Positions 23,228-34,901 of a DNA stretch of 64,000 nt are shown in pieces (position 1 is the first letter of the stretch; every line of letters starts with the position of its first letter). Below the pieces are notes generated by a model. It did no database searches, was not told the origin of the DNA, and was given only the letters and a program-made list of their open reading frames with translations. The DNA is taken from contig NC_080591.1 of the NCBI RefSeq assembly GCF_029962835.1, positions 41,547,501 through 41,611,500 on the forward strand, read 5' to 3'. The DNA is from Magnolia sinica. Lineage: Eukaryota; Streptophyta; Magnoliopsida; Magnoliales; Magnoliaceae. The position numbers and the translations under genes are program-made.

Positions 23228-24688
23228 TCAAAATTGCACGTATATTAAGGGATGATATATTTTTATGAAACGGGCATTCACTGGTATACTTATGCCTCGT
23301 CCATCTTGATCTACCACCCGATAGGCCCCATTAGAGTACACTTTCGATATTATGTATGGGCCATCCCATTTAAGGTCGAACTTGCCCCCTGTCTTGCGAG
23401 TGACCACTATCGATCTTTTCAGCATCAACACCATATCGCCCCTGTTGAAGGAGCGATGCTTGACCTTCTTATCAAAAGCAGTAGAGATTCTAGCTTGATA
23501 TAATTGAAATCGCTACTGGGCCACTAATCACTTTTCATCTAGCAGATCCAACTCTGCTGGCCTGATCTTACCATTTTCATCTTCAGTAATCAACTGATGT
23601 ACTGCTATTCTAAGTGATGCAACTTGCACTTCAATGGGGATAACAGCTTCAATCCCATAAACCAAAGAATATGGCATTGCTTTCGTAGCAGTACAATAAG
23701 TAGTTCAATAAGCCCATAGGGCTTCTTGCAATTTCTCATCCCAATCACGCTTATTTCATGCAAATGTTTTCTTTAATATTTTCACAATCGTCTTATTGAA
23801 TGCTTTAGGCAACCTATTAGCTGGCAGATAGTAGGTGTCGAGAATGAATGTTGGATATCAAACTTTTGGCATAATTTCTCCATTCCTCTGTTCTTAAATG
23901 GAGTCCCATTATCAGTGATAATCTTTTTCGGAATACCATAGCGGTATATTATTACATGCTGCATTAAACTCACGACATCTTTCTCTTTGACATTTCTTAG
24001 CACGATAGCTTCAGTCCACTTCGAGAAATAATCTGTGGCCGCCAAAATATGTTGTTTTCCTTTAGATGATGGTGGATTTATAGGATCAATAACATCAAGC
24101 CCCCAAGCTGCAAAGGGCCAAGAAGTCATCGACTGATGCAAGTCTTCAGGAGGCACATGTATGACATTGCCATGTATCTGACATTCATGGCACCTCCATG
24201 CGTAATCAATCACATCTTTGAACATTGTAGGCGAATAATACCCCATTCGGTGTACTCGATGGAATAAATTTCTACTGGCCTAATGAGCTCATCATTCCTC
24301 TGAGTGTGGTTCTCGTAATATCTGATTCACCTCTTTCATATCCAAACATCTCTGAAGCACCTCGTTATAGGAATTTTTGTAAAGATCTTCATTACACATA
24401 ATAAATTTCTTCACTCTTTACTTTATTTACAGCTTTTGCGCTGGATCCTCCGGTAAGATATCATATTTAAGATAATCCAAAACAGGTTGACGCCAATCAT
24501 CAATTGAAATCTCTAAACATGACATGAGCAATGCTTCAGAGACTTCGGCCTTGTCAGCAGGTGGTAAAAACCTTTTTCCTTCGATTGTTACTTGAAGTGG
24601 GCTTCGATTAGGACAAGCCAATGCTACAACCAAGCTGGCCAAGGCATTTACCTTTGCATTCTCTAATCTCAATATATACTTGATTTCA
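23228..24688 (-). pseudogene. pol: T1 integrase and upstream linker, broken
   Basis: Minus strand, reading from 24688 down: linker with 'LRLENAKVNALASL' (24427-24690), the integrase zinc-binding region with 'RVHRMGYYSPTM' and 'CHECQIHG', and the catalytic core with 'WGLDVIDPI' (first Asp) and 'IITDNGTPF' (second Asp) in the open piece 23782-24246. The segment with the third acidic residue is frameshifted near 23830. The C-terminal domain ('GKFDLKWDGPYIISKVY') is at 23228-23434. The upstream end is cut by CR1 at 24688 and continues at 38081. It would insert the cDNA into the host genome but is inactive here. Confidence 0.85.
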
Positions 24689-25468
24689 TGTAACGTCTCG
24701 AAAAATCCGTAGAAAGACCTGAGCATCACCTTAGGCAGAAATACCTAAGGACCATATTCTGTCGTAATTTAGATAAAAAATAATTAAGTACTAAACTAAA
24801 TAATTGGTAGATTTAGCTCGGGCCACCATTTCCAAAAACAGGAAGGCAAAAAACCATTAATACCATTGACTCAACACGACATAAACACTTAGGAAAAATC
24901 CAAAGAGCCTATCACTCTTGGGAGTACATTGAAACCCCATATCGGACCTAGACCGCACGTCGAGAGTCCGATGACCGCGAAACTATAAGGTTATGTCTGT
25001 CCTACTGGGCTCAACAACCATCATGGGAATCGAGCCTAGATGATGTCCAGAAATGCACAACTTGAGCCCTAAACGAAGAGTGTGAGAAACGTAAATATCT
25101 TTAGAAAATGTATTGAAACTTAAGTGAATTGGGTCATTCGCTCACACGCGAAATTGAGGATTTTGGACTATCAGTTTCTGACCAAACTTCACACATGGAA
25201 AAGGAAAATTTTCCTGCACATATCCATATAACTGTGGCCCCAATCGAGTAAGTATGACCGTTAATCTAACACGGGTCCTCCATGGTCGATAAGCTTATCC
25301 GATCGTACCAAAATCACATCCTGGCATAGATCCATTGTCAGGGAACTTACCCTATGACGTAGGTGAGTAGTAGGCCTCCATGTGAGCCCTATTTGTCAAA
25401 AACAGCTACCCAAAGGGTATAACCAATGTATATAGTGGCCCTGGGGCCATTTGCATAACTTCTTGGCT

Positions 25469-25476
25469 TATAAATA
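25469..25476 (+). promoter_or_regulatory. TATA box of the CR1 5' LTR
   Basis: TATAAATA, conserved in the 3' LTR at 35682-35689, followed by a pyrimidine-rich segment and the GA tract. Likely RNA start about 30 bases downstream. Confidence 0.65.
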
Positions 25477-25529
25477 GCCCTTATATCACCCCACCCCTCT
25501 CATATACGAATTTTCCCAAAACCCTAAGG

Positions 25530-25531
<2 letters not shown>

Positions 25532-25569
<38 letters not shown>
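25532..25569. repeat. (GA)n microsatellite in CR1 LTR
   Basis: About 19 GA units; the 3' LTR copy (about 35743-35774) is shorter. GA tracts in plant 5' UTRs can bind GAGA-binding BPC proteins; that role here is inference. Confidence 0.95.
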
Positions 25570-25573
<4 letters not shown>

Positions 25574-26740
25574 AAGAGAAAAGAGGAAAGAGAGTGGAAG
25601 GCTTTTGGTGATTGATGCTGTGATTCTCTCCCACTACTCCACGCACTGAATCACCTTCCCGTTATGCTACACACTCAGTTTCGGCTACGATTTTGGGTAA
25701 GAAACCCTAATCCTAATCTTGTCATAGAAATTTAGGTAGATTATTTATTAAACTAGCTAACCATATACATTATTTAAGTGCCCGACTTTCCATTTTCGGG
25801 AACGTAGAATTTGAACTGAGTCCGAATCGAGTATTTCGACGAAAGGTGCGGACTATAAACGTTTAGGTTATGGTTGTCAATACTTTTAATGTTAGTTAAT
25901 GATTTGTGTCTAACTTGATTGCTATCATATTGTCTTAGATACGCCGTTTTTGATATTGTATAGATGCATGAACTATGTTAAACGAAAGATGCATCCAATG
26001 TGTTTGTTGAAATGTTTGAATGAACATGTAAACATGATTTATACTTGCCATGACTACTAATCTAGGATTCATCATTATCGTATGCATGCTAACCTCTCTA
26101 TGTAAGGATCTGCTAAAATATATGTTGTAACTGACCGAGTCTACGTATTTGGTGAAGTGTAGCCTAAGTGTTTGATGAATTGTCTAAATAAGAAATTGTT
26201 GATGATTTGTATATATTATGAGTGTTAAGATAGGATTCCTTCTTGCCTTATACATATGTATAGTTTCTTTCATAAAATCATATTCGCCTCTATGCAAATG
26301 ATTGATAAAATGCTAGTATTTGGTAACATGATCAAGGTGTTTGATGAAATGCTCAAATGAAGATTTCACTTAGATTGTTTGTTAAATACTGAATTGATTA
26401 CCACATGTATTTAATTACTGCATCTGAGCAAGATTGGGGCCACAGCCTAGCCCAGGCAATCGGTAATAGTTCTTGTTCGGGTGGTCAAATTAGTCTTGCC
26501 ACATTAGGTATAATTGATGAATCTGGGTCGCACGACGATTGTCAACAGTGGTTAGGCCACGAGGGGTGCTTATGCACTCTATGTCGATTAAGTCAGCGTG
26601 CGCCCGTACCAATCAAACTTGCCTAACAAACTGATCAGCCTATTGTGTGTTTACCATGTATGGACACTAATACTTAAATCTAAGGTACCCTTCTCCGATG
26701 TAAAGGACCACATTAACCATGGTACCATGATCCGCTAAGA

Positions 26741-26930
26741 CTCGTGAGCCGGGCATGGAGATATTGGACACCGTGTTCGAGCTGTCAACTTACGCTGGGG
26801 TGATGAGCCTCCCCGTAGTGACCAGTGAGCAACTCAAACTCGTGAGTCGGTCATGGTGGTATGGGATACTGTGTTTGAGCTATTAGCCTACGCCGAGGTG
26901 ATTAGCCACCCCCGTAGTGACCGTGAGTAT
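26741..26930 (+). repeat. Tandem duplication of about 105 bp in CR1 LTR
   Basis: Two units, each running 'ctcgtgagccgggcatgg', then 'accgtgttcgagctgtca', then 'ccccgtagtgacc'. The same pair is in the 3' LTR (about 36945-37130), and related units occur in the CR2 LTR (about 57965-58205, minus). The duplication therefore predates the split of the copies. Confidence 0.8.
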
Positions 26931-27875
26931 AAACTTTTGAATTTTCCTATCAACTGCTTTTCATTGGGAGTGATGACCCTATAAGTTGCCTATCGTATGT
27001 GCTTGACTAGGAGTGACGAACCTAGATGGATCATTCGGTTCGGGTCAATGATATAAAAGGAGGTACCCTAGCTTCCCAAATCTGCTGTGTGAATAAGCTT
27101 AATTAACTACTGGGCTAACATGACTATACATTGCACTGCATTAGTTAGGACGTGCTTTAAAAGTGTGGAAGTTGCACAGGAGGCAGTGATGTCATATGCA
27201 AAATTGGGTGTCGGAGTCATTTGTTGAGGGAGCTTTGATGCGAGGGCATGCATCATTACTTGCACTCCATTCCTGCATTAACAAGAGTAGTTAGAAAGTG
27301 ATTGTTATGTTACTTCATCATTACTGCTTGATTGACTTGATAACATGTTAACCTTTACCTTATAGTACCACTAAGTTGATCACTCACTCTCACTTTGGGA
27401 CGGTGTTTTAAAACACCAACCAGACTCTAGTTTAGATGCAAGTGATGATGAAGTCTATGCGATGGAGCAGGACTTTATGGATGAGGAGGAGTTCTAATAC
27501 TTTCAGCTCTCGGGTGGGTTTATGTAGACCTCGTGTTGATACATGGGGAACACTAGGATATTTAGCTTAGTTGGACATCTTACAATTCCACATTTTGTAT
27601 ATTTTGAAATAATACATGTACATATTTAGCCTGGTTACATTCTCATACCCTGGAAGTTGTGAAACACTTACGCACTTAAACATATATGCTTCAGAGATCC
27701 GCTTGCTTAGTTTAATTATATTCGGAGTATGATATGTTGTTTTAGTATAATCCCACTCATGTTTGACTCATTAATATGGACGGAATTTGAACATCATTAT
27801 CCATGTTAGATAAGTGATGTGCTGAATCTCGGGAGTAGAGCTTTGCTTGACCCTCGAAATTTAGGGCATTATAAG

Positions 27876-27888
27876 TTGGTATCAGAGC
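27876..27888 (+). promoter_or_regulatory. CR1 primer-binding site
   Basis: TTGGTATCAGAGC, two bases after the LTR end: an exact initiator tRNA-Met type PBS as in other chromoviruses. Confidence 0.9.
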
Positions 27889-28650
27889 ATGATTTGAATA
27901 CTGGGTTATAGGTAACATGATGCACTCGGACGCACTCTAACTTAGGGAGGGGGCGATGGAATTTAGAGACGATCTTAAGATCCCAAAGTTTCACCAATGG
28001 GCGAGATTGAATACTGTAGTTTAGCCCGTACGCACCCTAGATCACGTGAATTGATCTCAGTCACCTTTAGGCCGTTAGTCGACGGGTTTGAGTCATACTT
28101 GACAAGCTTTAAACTCGAAATGGATCTAAATGACATGAATACACGCGCGTCGGACCAAGAAAAGTGGACCCTATGGGCCTAGGAACCTAAACCACGATGT
28201 TTGGCACCAAACCATGACCCGAGGAGGGGGTGGCCACCGCCCCAGGGCAGAGCCATCGCCGGACAGCCCAGATGGGTACCTCGACACCGCCAACTTCCAT
28301 AGGCGAGCATGGCGTCACTGCTGGGGTGGCGGCCCACTACCGTCCGGCGGGCCTAAGCGGGTCCCTCCCACGTGTGGGGCCCCTCTTTTAGTACCTTTGC
28401 CCTATTCCTCCCTCATTTCACCATTTCCTACCCCACAAACACTTCCAAACCTCCCAAAGATCCTCTTCCATACATTTAAATCTCTCCTTTCCCCTACATC
28501 CTACACCCTTTCACCACTATTCCTCTAAAACTACCCATTACATCTTCTCATTTCTCTCATTCTCACCTATTTGGGCACAAAAACCCTCTTATTATCTCTC
28601 ATAACTTCCATACCTTCAAACCCACTTCATTCTCAAAGCCTTTCCATCTC
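27889..28650 (+). other. CR1 leader with a GC-rich patch
   Basis: Noncoding region before the accessory ORF. 28205-28385 is strikingly GC-rich compared with the AT-rich surroundings ('ggaggggg', 'ccgccccaggg', 'ccgtccggcgg'). It is followed by a C/T-rich, G-poor stretch (28385-28640). Open frames at 27997-28182 and 28214-28528 have no recognisable domain. Confidence 0.6.
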
Positions 28651-29950
28651 AATGACTCTTTTTGAGCTCGTCACCGCCATTTTCTCCATCTCAACACTCC
28701 TTTCCCTTATGGGAAAGAAGAGAGCAGCCCCAGATGAGGCCGGGCCTAGTCGTCCAAGCTGTTCTAAGAAGAAGATGAGTGCCGAGACAAGCGCAAGCAC
28801 CGAGCGAAGGTCAAAATGGGACCTCGACCCTCGAATTTTGATAGAAAGGTCTCTACCGGTGGGCACCGAACTCGATAAGTTCGGTGATCGCAAGGTTGTG
28901 TTTGAAGCTCACATTGATGAGAAGTTACTTGGGTTATATCCTATGATCGATCTCCTCCTAGAGAATGGGTGGGGTCCCATATTCGAAGGAAAAATTCATG
29001 CAAGTGAAGGCACTGTACGAGCCTTCTATACTCACATATGGGACCCAACTCTGGAACCTCTCCAGTTTATCATACCATTGGGAAGAACTCAAGCCAGGGT
29101 CGATGTGGATAACATGGCACGTATCATGGGAATAGAACGTGGAGTTGTACACGCTAGTGATACTAATCTCGCTAGTGAATGGGAGAGAAATCGCCGCACA
29201 CATTTCCTTTGCGGCTAACTTGTTAAGTGGAGGCGAGGGAATAGCCTCACATCGACCAATATGATAGAGGATTTCTTCCTGCTCCATATATGCACGTACA
29301 ATGTGTATCCTACGTGGAGTAACCGCACATAATGAACTAGATTTATGGTAGACTTCCTGTACCAGGTTGAACAGGGAGAAAAAGTGTGTCTTCCTACTCT
29401 TGCCTTGACTCAGATAATCAATATTGCACGATCTACTCGGGGGGACGCATCCCTCCCATTCGGCCGACTCATCTGCAAGATCGTCCGCAACTTCGGATTT
29501 AGGCTTCATACCGATAATCTTGCGCCTATCCACTTCATCAATGAGACTACACTCAACAATATGGGAATAGGCCCTAGGCAACGCCAAGCCAGGATTGATG
29601 AGTATGGGGATGAGATAGAAGAAGAGACTGAAGAGGAGGAAGGCAGTGAAGAAGAGGAAGGAAATGGAGAAGAGGAAGGCAATGAGGAAGAGGAGCAGGA
29701 AGAAGAAGAAGAGGCCCAAGACTCAGACGGGGGACCTCCTACTACACATGAGTACTGCCATAACCGAGCCACCTTAGAGGCCCACATGGCCAAGATTGAG
29801 GAAAATCAGGCCTACTTAAGGCAGAAGTTCAAGGAGAACCAGGCCTATCTGAAACAAAAGTTTAAGAGAATGTCTCGCACCGTTAAGGCCCTCCTGTGCT
29901 ATATGCAGGATAAGGGTGCGCCTCCACCTTCACTGGAATCGGAGGACTAG
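28651..29950 (+). pseudogene. Accessory ORF resembling 'putative plant transposon protein', upstream of CR1 gag
   Basis: Two open pieces in one frame: 28651-29218 (a likely start ATG at 28709, MGKKRAAPDEAGPSRP) and 29345-29950, joined by about 40 codons with stops at 29216 and near 29334. The N-terminal third has a basic linker and 'EAHIDEKLLGLYPMIDLLLENGW'. The middle resembles the plant transposon protein domain (Pfam PF20167-type) with 'MARIMGI' and 'RRTHFLCG'. Then come 'LALTQIINIARSTRG', a glutamate-rich tract at about 29615-29715, and a coiled coil in which 'ENQAYLRQKFK' is duplicated as 'ENQAYLKQKFK'. The domain call is from memory of the family and needs a profile search. It is not part of standard chromovirus gag-pol. 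Confidence 0.65.
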
Positions 29951-30370
29951 TTGTATATTTGTAGTTGTTTCCTTATTTTTTTGTAATAGCCTTCATTAGG
30001 CTTGTTTGAATGTTAGGTTAGTAAGTGTTAAAGCTTTTTGTTAATTAGCTTACATGCATCCTCTGTCATAGTTCATGTAAAAGCTACATCATATGTATTA
30101 TAACAAATTTTGTTAAATGAAATGCATGAAGCTTCTTTTGTTTAGAAATGTGTGAAATATTTGGAAAAAGTGGATGATGTTATCCTAATCATATAAATGT
30201 TGCACCCTATATTATATATAGGGAATGCCTCTTAATCCCACTTAGAATATGGCATGTCTCCCACTTAGCGGATCGATTGACGGGGCCCTTCCCCCGAGCG
30301 ATAGCCACATGGACCCTAGTTGAGGCCCGGGTATCGAGACAATGCCGGATTCATAATAAATGGGCCAACA
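29951..30370 (+). other. CR1 spacer between accessory ORF and gag
   Basis: AT-rich to about 30200, then GC-richer. No gene is seen. The sequence 'tgttaaatgaaatgcatgaagc' near 30110 has the look of a gene 3' end, but no poly(A) or intron signs settle it. Confidence 0.5.
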
Positions 30371-31330
30371 CTGAGTGCACCACCGGTTCAAGGTCAGAAC
30401 CGTGCATCTTTGTCGACACCACACATGCCTCAGGCGGCCTCTCCCCCTGATAGGTTAGAGCAGATGATGCTCCTAATGCAACAACAACAATAAGTTTTGG
30501 CCACTATAATGGGGGTCATTGCACAAAACATGAATGTGGGCCTACCTATGCCACCCGTGCAACCTATTGGGACTATGACTACAAGTGGCCTATTTGAGTG
30601 CTTTCAGCACCTCCGTTTGCCCACTTTTATGGGTACTCATAGACTTGAGGAGGCTGAGTACTGGTTGGATCGCATATCTAAGATGTTGAAGTCGTTACAC
30701 TGTACTGAAACAGGGCAAGTCGAGCTTGTTATGTATATGTTTGAAAAGGAGGCTAGTCTTTAGTGGGATAGCATCCTATGAACCGTTCCTATAAGATTTG
30801 CGTGGACTTGGGACGAGTTCGAAACCCATTTTCATGGAAAGTATTTCCCCTTCACTTCTGTAATGAAAAGGAGGGTGAATTTCTCCACCTCCGACAAGGA
30901 GGAATGACTATGGTAGAATACAAAAATTTATTCACGGAGCTAGCCAGATATGCTCCTTTGATTTTGGCAAATGAGTCGATGAGAATGCGACGAATTTCAA
31001 ATGGGTTGTGGGCTGATATCTGCACCAAGATATGTTGCGCTAGTATTCCCAACTATGTTGAGTTAGTGAACATGTCCCTACGAGCTGAGCAGGATGGTGA
31101 AAGAGTGTCTCGAACATGTATGCCAATGGGCATGAGGTCTCGGCGCAAACTATAGAACCAACTAGTTCTCGGCAAGAGGCCATGTATGGACTCGCCTCCC
31201 AAACCAATGGCTCCATCGGCCCAGCAGAGACGAACTGACCATTGGTGTACTTATTGTAACAAAGGGACACTGACCCCTTTTATTTTACCAAGATGAAAGA
31301 CAATGGCTTCACGCCGCCTCAGAAGGTCAA
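30371..31330 (+). pseudogene. gag: CR1 gag, frameshifted
   Basis: Open pieces 30497-30763 ('FECFQHLRLPTFMGTHRLEE', 'AEYWLDRISKM') and 30778-31155 ('MTMVEYKNLFTELARYAPL'), with a frameshift and stops between them. The zinc knuckle follows at about 31235-31300 but has lost its His and final Cys through a short deletion: only 'WCTYCNKG' remains, whereas CR2 retains the full CX2CX4HX4C at about 63820-63860. Gag would package the RNA. Confidence 0.8.
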
Positions 31331-31469
31331 CCTCCAGCCACTACTAGCTATTTCAGCTCCGCCTCTACGATCTGCACCACCGGCACAACCATTCTACTGA
31401 CCTCCCATATCTCGAAATAGGCCACCTCAATGACCTATGGCAGCAAAACCAAATCATCCAAAATAAGCT

Positions 31470-31965
31470 TGAGTACATGCCCTCGCAGCCGAAGCATCTG
31501 AATCAGAGACTACAGTACTGCTAGCCTTTGAAGTCATTGCCCACATCCAAGTTACACCAGTATTTTTGTTGATGGACACTGGGTCCACTATTTCAATGAT
31601 AGCATGCTCCATAGTCAAGTAATTAGGGTTGAACACTACCCCTTTGGTTGGGGTGAGAGTCATCGCGGTAAGAGGAACCTTCATAGACGCCACTAAGCTT
31701 TGTAAGAATTGCCCGATAGACTTAGGGAGCAAAGTGGTGTACATTGACCTGATAGTAACCAAGATATATCATTACGACGTCATCCTCAGCATGGCTCACT
31801 GAAATGAAGGCAAAATTGACTGTGAAACCAGATTGGTGACAGCCCATGGGCCCGAAGATACAACCTTCACTTTCCCAGTTCAGGTCGGTTGTACTTACCG
31901 CTTTCATTGTTACGCCTCCCTATTGGAAAATTGTGATAGTCTGTCACTTGGGAACATGCCAGTAG
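31470..31965 (+). pseudogene. pol: CR1 aspartic protease
   Basis: Plus-strand remnant with the active site 'LLMDTGSTISMIA' at about 31566-31604, so the catalytic Asp-Thr-Gly is intact, and 'KIYHYDVIL' about 60 residues on. A stop follows the 'CSIVK' stretch and another lies after 'SMAH'. This enzyme would cut the Gag-Pol polyprotein. No long open frame remains on this strand; the minus-strand ORFs here (31454-31907) are shadows. Confidence 0.75.
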
Positions 31966-32735
31966 TCTAAGATTTTATGGACGTATTTAAAGTGATACTT
32001 GGACTACCTTCTCAGTGTGAGATCGACTTTACCATTGACCTTGTGCCAAATGCGATGCCTATTTCCTTATCAACATACCGCATGCCTCCATGTGAAATGG
32101 AGGAATTGAGGAAGCAGATTGATGATTTGTTGGATTCAGGTTTCATACGGCCGAGCATATCTCCTTGAGGAGCACCTGTGTTGTTTATGAAAAAGAAGGA
32201 TGAATCGCTACGATTGTGTATACATTATCACAGGTTAAACCACGTCACAATGAAGAACAGGTATCCTCTACCCAGGATAGATGACCTGTTTGACCAGTTG
32301 AAGGGGGCGCAATATTTCTCTAAAATAGACTTACAGTTTGGGTATCATTAGTTGTGCGTCAGGAATGAAGATGTGAAGAAAACAGCATTCAGGACCAGTT
32401 TTGGGCACTACAAATTCCTCGTGATACCGTTTAGACTTACAAATGCACCGGTCATATTCATGAATCTCATGAACTGGGTATTTCAGCCGTATCTATATTT
32501 ATTCATCACCGTATTTATAGATGACATTTTGATATACTCAAAGAGCTGGAAGGATCATAAAGAACACCTGCGAGCAGTCCTTGATGCTCTTAGGCAGAAT
32601 CAGTTATTTTCACAGTACCGAAAATGTGACTTCTGGAAGAAAGAAGTCAAGTTCTTAGGACACGTGGTTTCCAAGGAAGAAATCACTGTGGACCTTGCCA
32701 AGGTAACCGCAATACAAGACTAGGAGCAACCCAGT
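31966..32735 (+). pseudogene. pol: CR1 reverse transcriptase
   Basis: Open pieces 31977-32168 and 32352-32723 in the same frame (with stops near 32166 and 32349), plus 32170-32350 between. Motifs in order: '[20 protein letters not shown]', '[11 protein letters not shown]', '[19 protein letters not shown]', 'FSKIDL', 'FGHYKFLVIPF' and the catalytic '[10 protein letters not shown]' (FIDD form of YXDD). Copies the element RNA into DNA. It would be active-site competent but cannot be translated through. Confidence 0.85.
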
Positions 32736-33442
32736 TCAGTAACAGAAGTGAGGAACTTCCTCAAATTTACCAGCTATTATTACCGATTCATTAAAGATTT
32801 CTCCAAGGTAACCCGACTGTTGTCGCAACTCACTCGGAAGTATCTTAAGTTTGCTTGGAACGAGAAAGTAGAAGCAGTCTTTCTTGAATTAAAAGATAAG
32901 CTAAAGTCTGCACCCGCACTAGTACTGCCAAAGCAAGGGGTTAGATATACTATATACACTGATGCCTCTCGTGTCGGTTTGGGATGTGTACTGATGCAGA
33001 AGGATAAGGTGATCGCCTATACCTCACGATAGTTGAGGAAATACGAAGAAAACTACCCCACTCATGACCTGGAGTTGGCGGCAATCATTCTCGCATTAAA
33101 GCTTTGGAGACACTACCTCTACGGAGAGGAGTTCGTGCTCTTTTGCGACCATAAGAGCCTCAAGTACATCTTTACACAGAGGGACTTGAATATGAGGCAA
33201 CGACGTTGGATGGAGACCTTGAAAGACTTCAAGTTTGAGCTCTCCTACCATCTTGCCAAGGCCAACCTTGTGGTCGATGTGTTAAGCCGCAAGAAAATAA
33301 TAAAATTTGCTGCCCCACTGATGATAGAAGAGTGGAATATGGTAAAATTCGTGCAAGATTTTGAACAGAAGCTAACAGTGGAGGTGTCATTCGAGAGCAT
33401 CGCACACACCACGTGTAGCCACTTATTGATGACCGAATCATT
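32736..33442 (+). pseudogene. pol: CR1 RNase H region
   Basis: Connection segment 'YYYRFIKDFSKV' (32748 on), then RNase H with 'YTIYTDASRVGLGCVLMQ' (first Asp), '[20 protein letters not shown]' (Glu) and '[16 protein letters not shown]' (Asp). A TAG at 33030-33032 and another change near 33400 break it. Degrades the RNA strand during reverse transcription. Confidence 0.85.
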
Positions 33443-34400
33443 GTGGCTCAGAAAGAAGATGAATTGTTGGTGAAGATGAGAGAGCGTGCAAGTGATAATG
33501 AAGAATCCAAATGGAGGGTTGGCACGAATGGAGGTTTGCGATATCATGGCCGCCTATACGTCCTAAATCTCCACAACTTGTGGAGAGAAGTTCTGGAGAC
33601 TGCTCACAATTCAAAGCTAACAATGCATTCAGGTAGTACGAAGATGTATCAAGACGTGAAACATTCGTACTGGTGGGACAACATGAAGGCCCAAATAGCA
33701 GACTTCATGTCCCGATGTCTCACATGCCAACAAGTCAAGGCCGAACATCACCGACCCCCTGGTTTACTTCAGCCCATGCCCATAGCTGAGTAGAAGTGGG
33801 ATTTCATATCCATGGATTTCATTTCTGGGTTACCCAAGATGAGAAAGGGGCATGACTCCATTTGGGTGATTGTGGACTGATTGATGAAATCAGTTCATTT
33901 CCTCCCAATTAGAGTTTCTAATTCGGCAGATGACTTGGCCAAGCTATACATTAAAGAGATAGTACGACTACATGGAATTCCTATAGAAATTGTGTCGGAC
34001 CGAGACACACGATTCACGTCTATTTTCTGGACTTGAAGCCAAGAAGCAATGGGAGTGAAACTGAAATTCAGTACTGCATTCCACCCCACAGACCGATAGG
34101 CAGATAAAATGGGTAAATCGGATACTTGAAGACATGTTACGAGCGTGCGTACTTGACTTAAAGGATAGCTGGGATGACTATCTCCCTTATGCCGAGCTTT
34201 ATTATAACAACAACTTCCAAGCAAGCATTGACATGGCTCCTTACGAAGCCCTGTATGGACACCCATGTCAAGCTCCACATTGTTGGGCAAAAGTTGGCGA
34301 GAAGAGTTTGGTGGGCCCAGATTTGGTTCAGGCGACCTCAGAGAAGATCGATATTATCAGACACCGACTCCTTACAGCCCAGAGTAGATAGAAAAGCTAG
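33443..34400 (+). pseudogene. pol: CR1 integrase core; catalytic Glu replaced by Lys
   Basis: Zinc-binding domain in 33443-33793 ('HNSKLTMHSGSTKMYQDVK', 'CLTCQQVKAEHH'), then the core: 'IWVIVD' (Asp) followed by a stop, and 'IVSDRDTRF' (Asp). At the position of the third acidic residue the codon is AAA (Lys, 34107-34109), in a segment that is also frameshifted at about 34085. The open piece 34134-34391 carries 'YNNNFQASIDMAPYEALYG'. It cannot catalyse integration as it stands. Confidence 0.8.
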
Positions 34401-34888
34401 GCTGATACGAGATGCAAACAATTAAAATTTGAAGTTGGGGACCATGTATTCCTTAAGGTTTTCCTAATGGAGTCCTTCGTTTTGGCAAGAAAGGGAAACT
34501 TACGCCGAGATTCATTAGCCCATTCCAAATTTTAGACCGAGTGGGTGTGGTAGCATACTGTCTCACCTTGCCCACACCACTCACAAGCGTGCACAACATA
34601 TTTCACGTATTGATGTTGAAGAAATATGTTCCTGTCCCTACCCATATTATCAAATGAGAGCAACTGCAGCTAAGTAAAGATGCTACCTATGTACTGCGAC
34701 CAACATGTGTTCTAGATAGGAAGGAACAAGTGTTATGCAACAAAGTGATCCCGCTCATGAAAGTGTTATGGACACACCACACTGAGGAATAGGCTACTTG
34801 GGAAATGGAAGCCGAAGTCCATAAGAACTACCCTCAGATCCTTGAGGAGTACGAAAAGGTACTAATTTCGGAGATGAAATTTTTCTTT
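34401..34888 (+). pseudogene. pol: CR1 integrase C-terminus with chromodomain-like tail
   Basis: Remnants of the GPY/F region (about 34430-34620), then a tail with 'KVLWTHHTEE' and, after a stop, 'ATWEMEAEVHKNYPQIL' (about 34765-34850), which resembles the last part of the chromodomain of Tekay/Reina-type chromoviruses. In that group the tail is thought to direct insertion to marked chromatin. CR2 has the same tail without the internal stop (60206-60442). Confidence 0.7.
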
Positions 34889-34901
34889 AAAGGGGGTAGA
34901 T
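34889..34901 (+). promoter_or_regulatory. CR1 polypurine tract
   Basis: AAAGGGGGTAGAT immediately before the 3' LTR start; primes plus-strand DNA synthesis in LTR elements. Confidence 0.85.

Larger units (their letters stand above)
24689..27873 (+). repeat. CR1 5' LTR
   Basis: Starts TGTAACGTCTCGAAAAATCC and ends GGGCATTATA. TATAAATA at 25469-25476 lies 60 bases before a (GA)n tract at about 25532-25569, the likely promoter and 5' UTR. A tandem pair of about 105-base units lies at 26741-26930. The open frame at 26405-26626 is conserved between LTR copies (36632-36832) only because the LTRs are copies; it has no recognisable product. Confidence 0.9.

Noticed and set aside
26405..26626. Small protein gene conserved between CR1 LTRs
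   Set aside because: Same reason: LTR identity explains the conservation, and the CR2 LTR does not keep the frame open.
29506..29793. Minus-strand serine-rich open frame
   Set aside because: Shadow of the glutamate-coding GAA/GAG tract of the accessory ORF on the plus strand.
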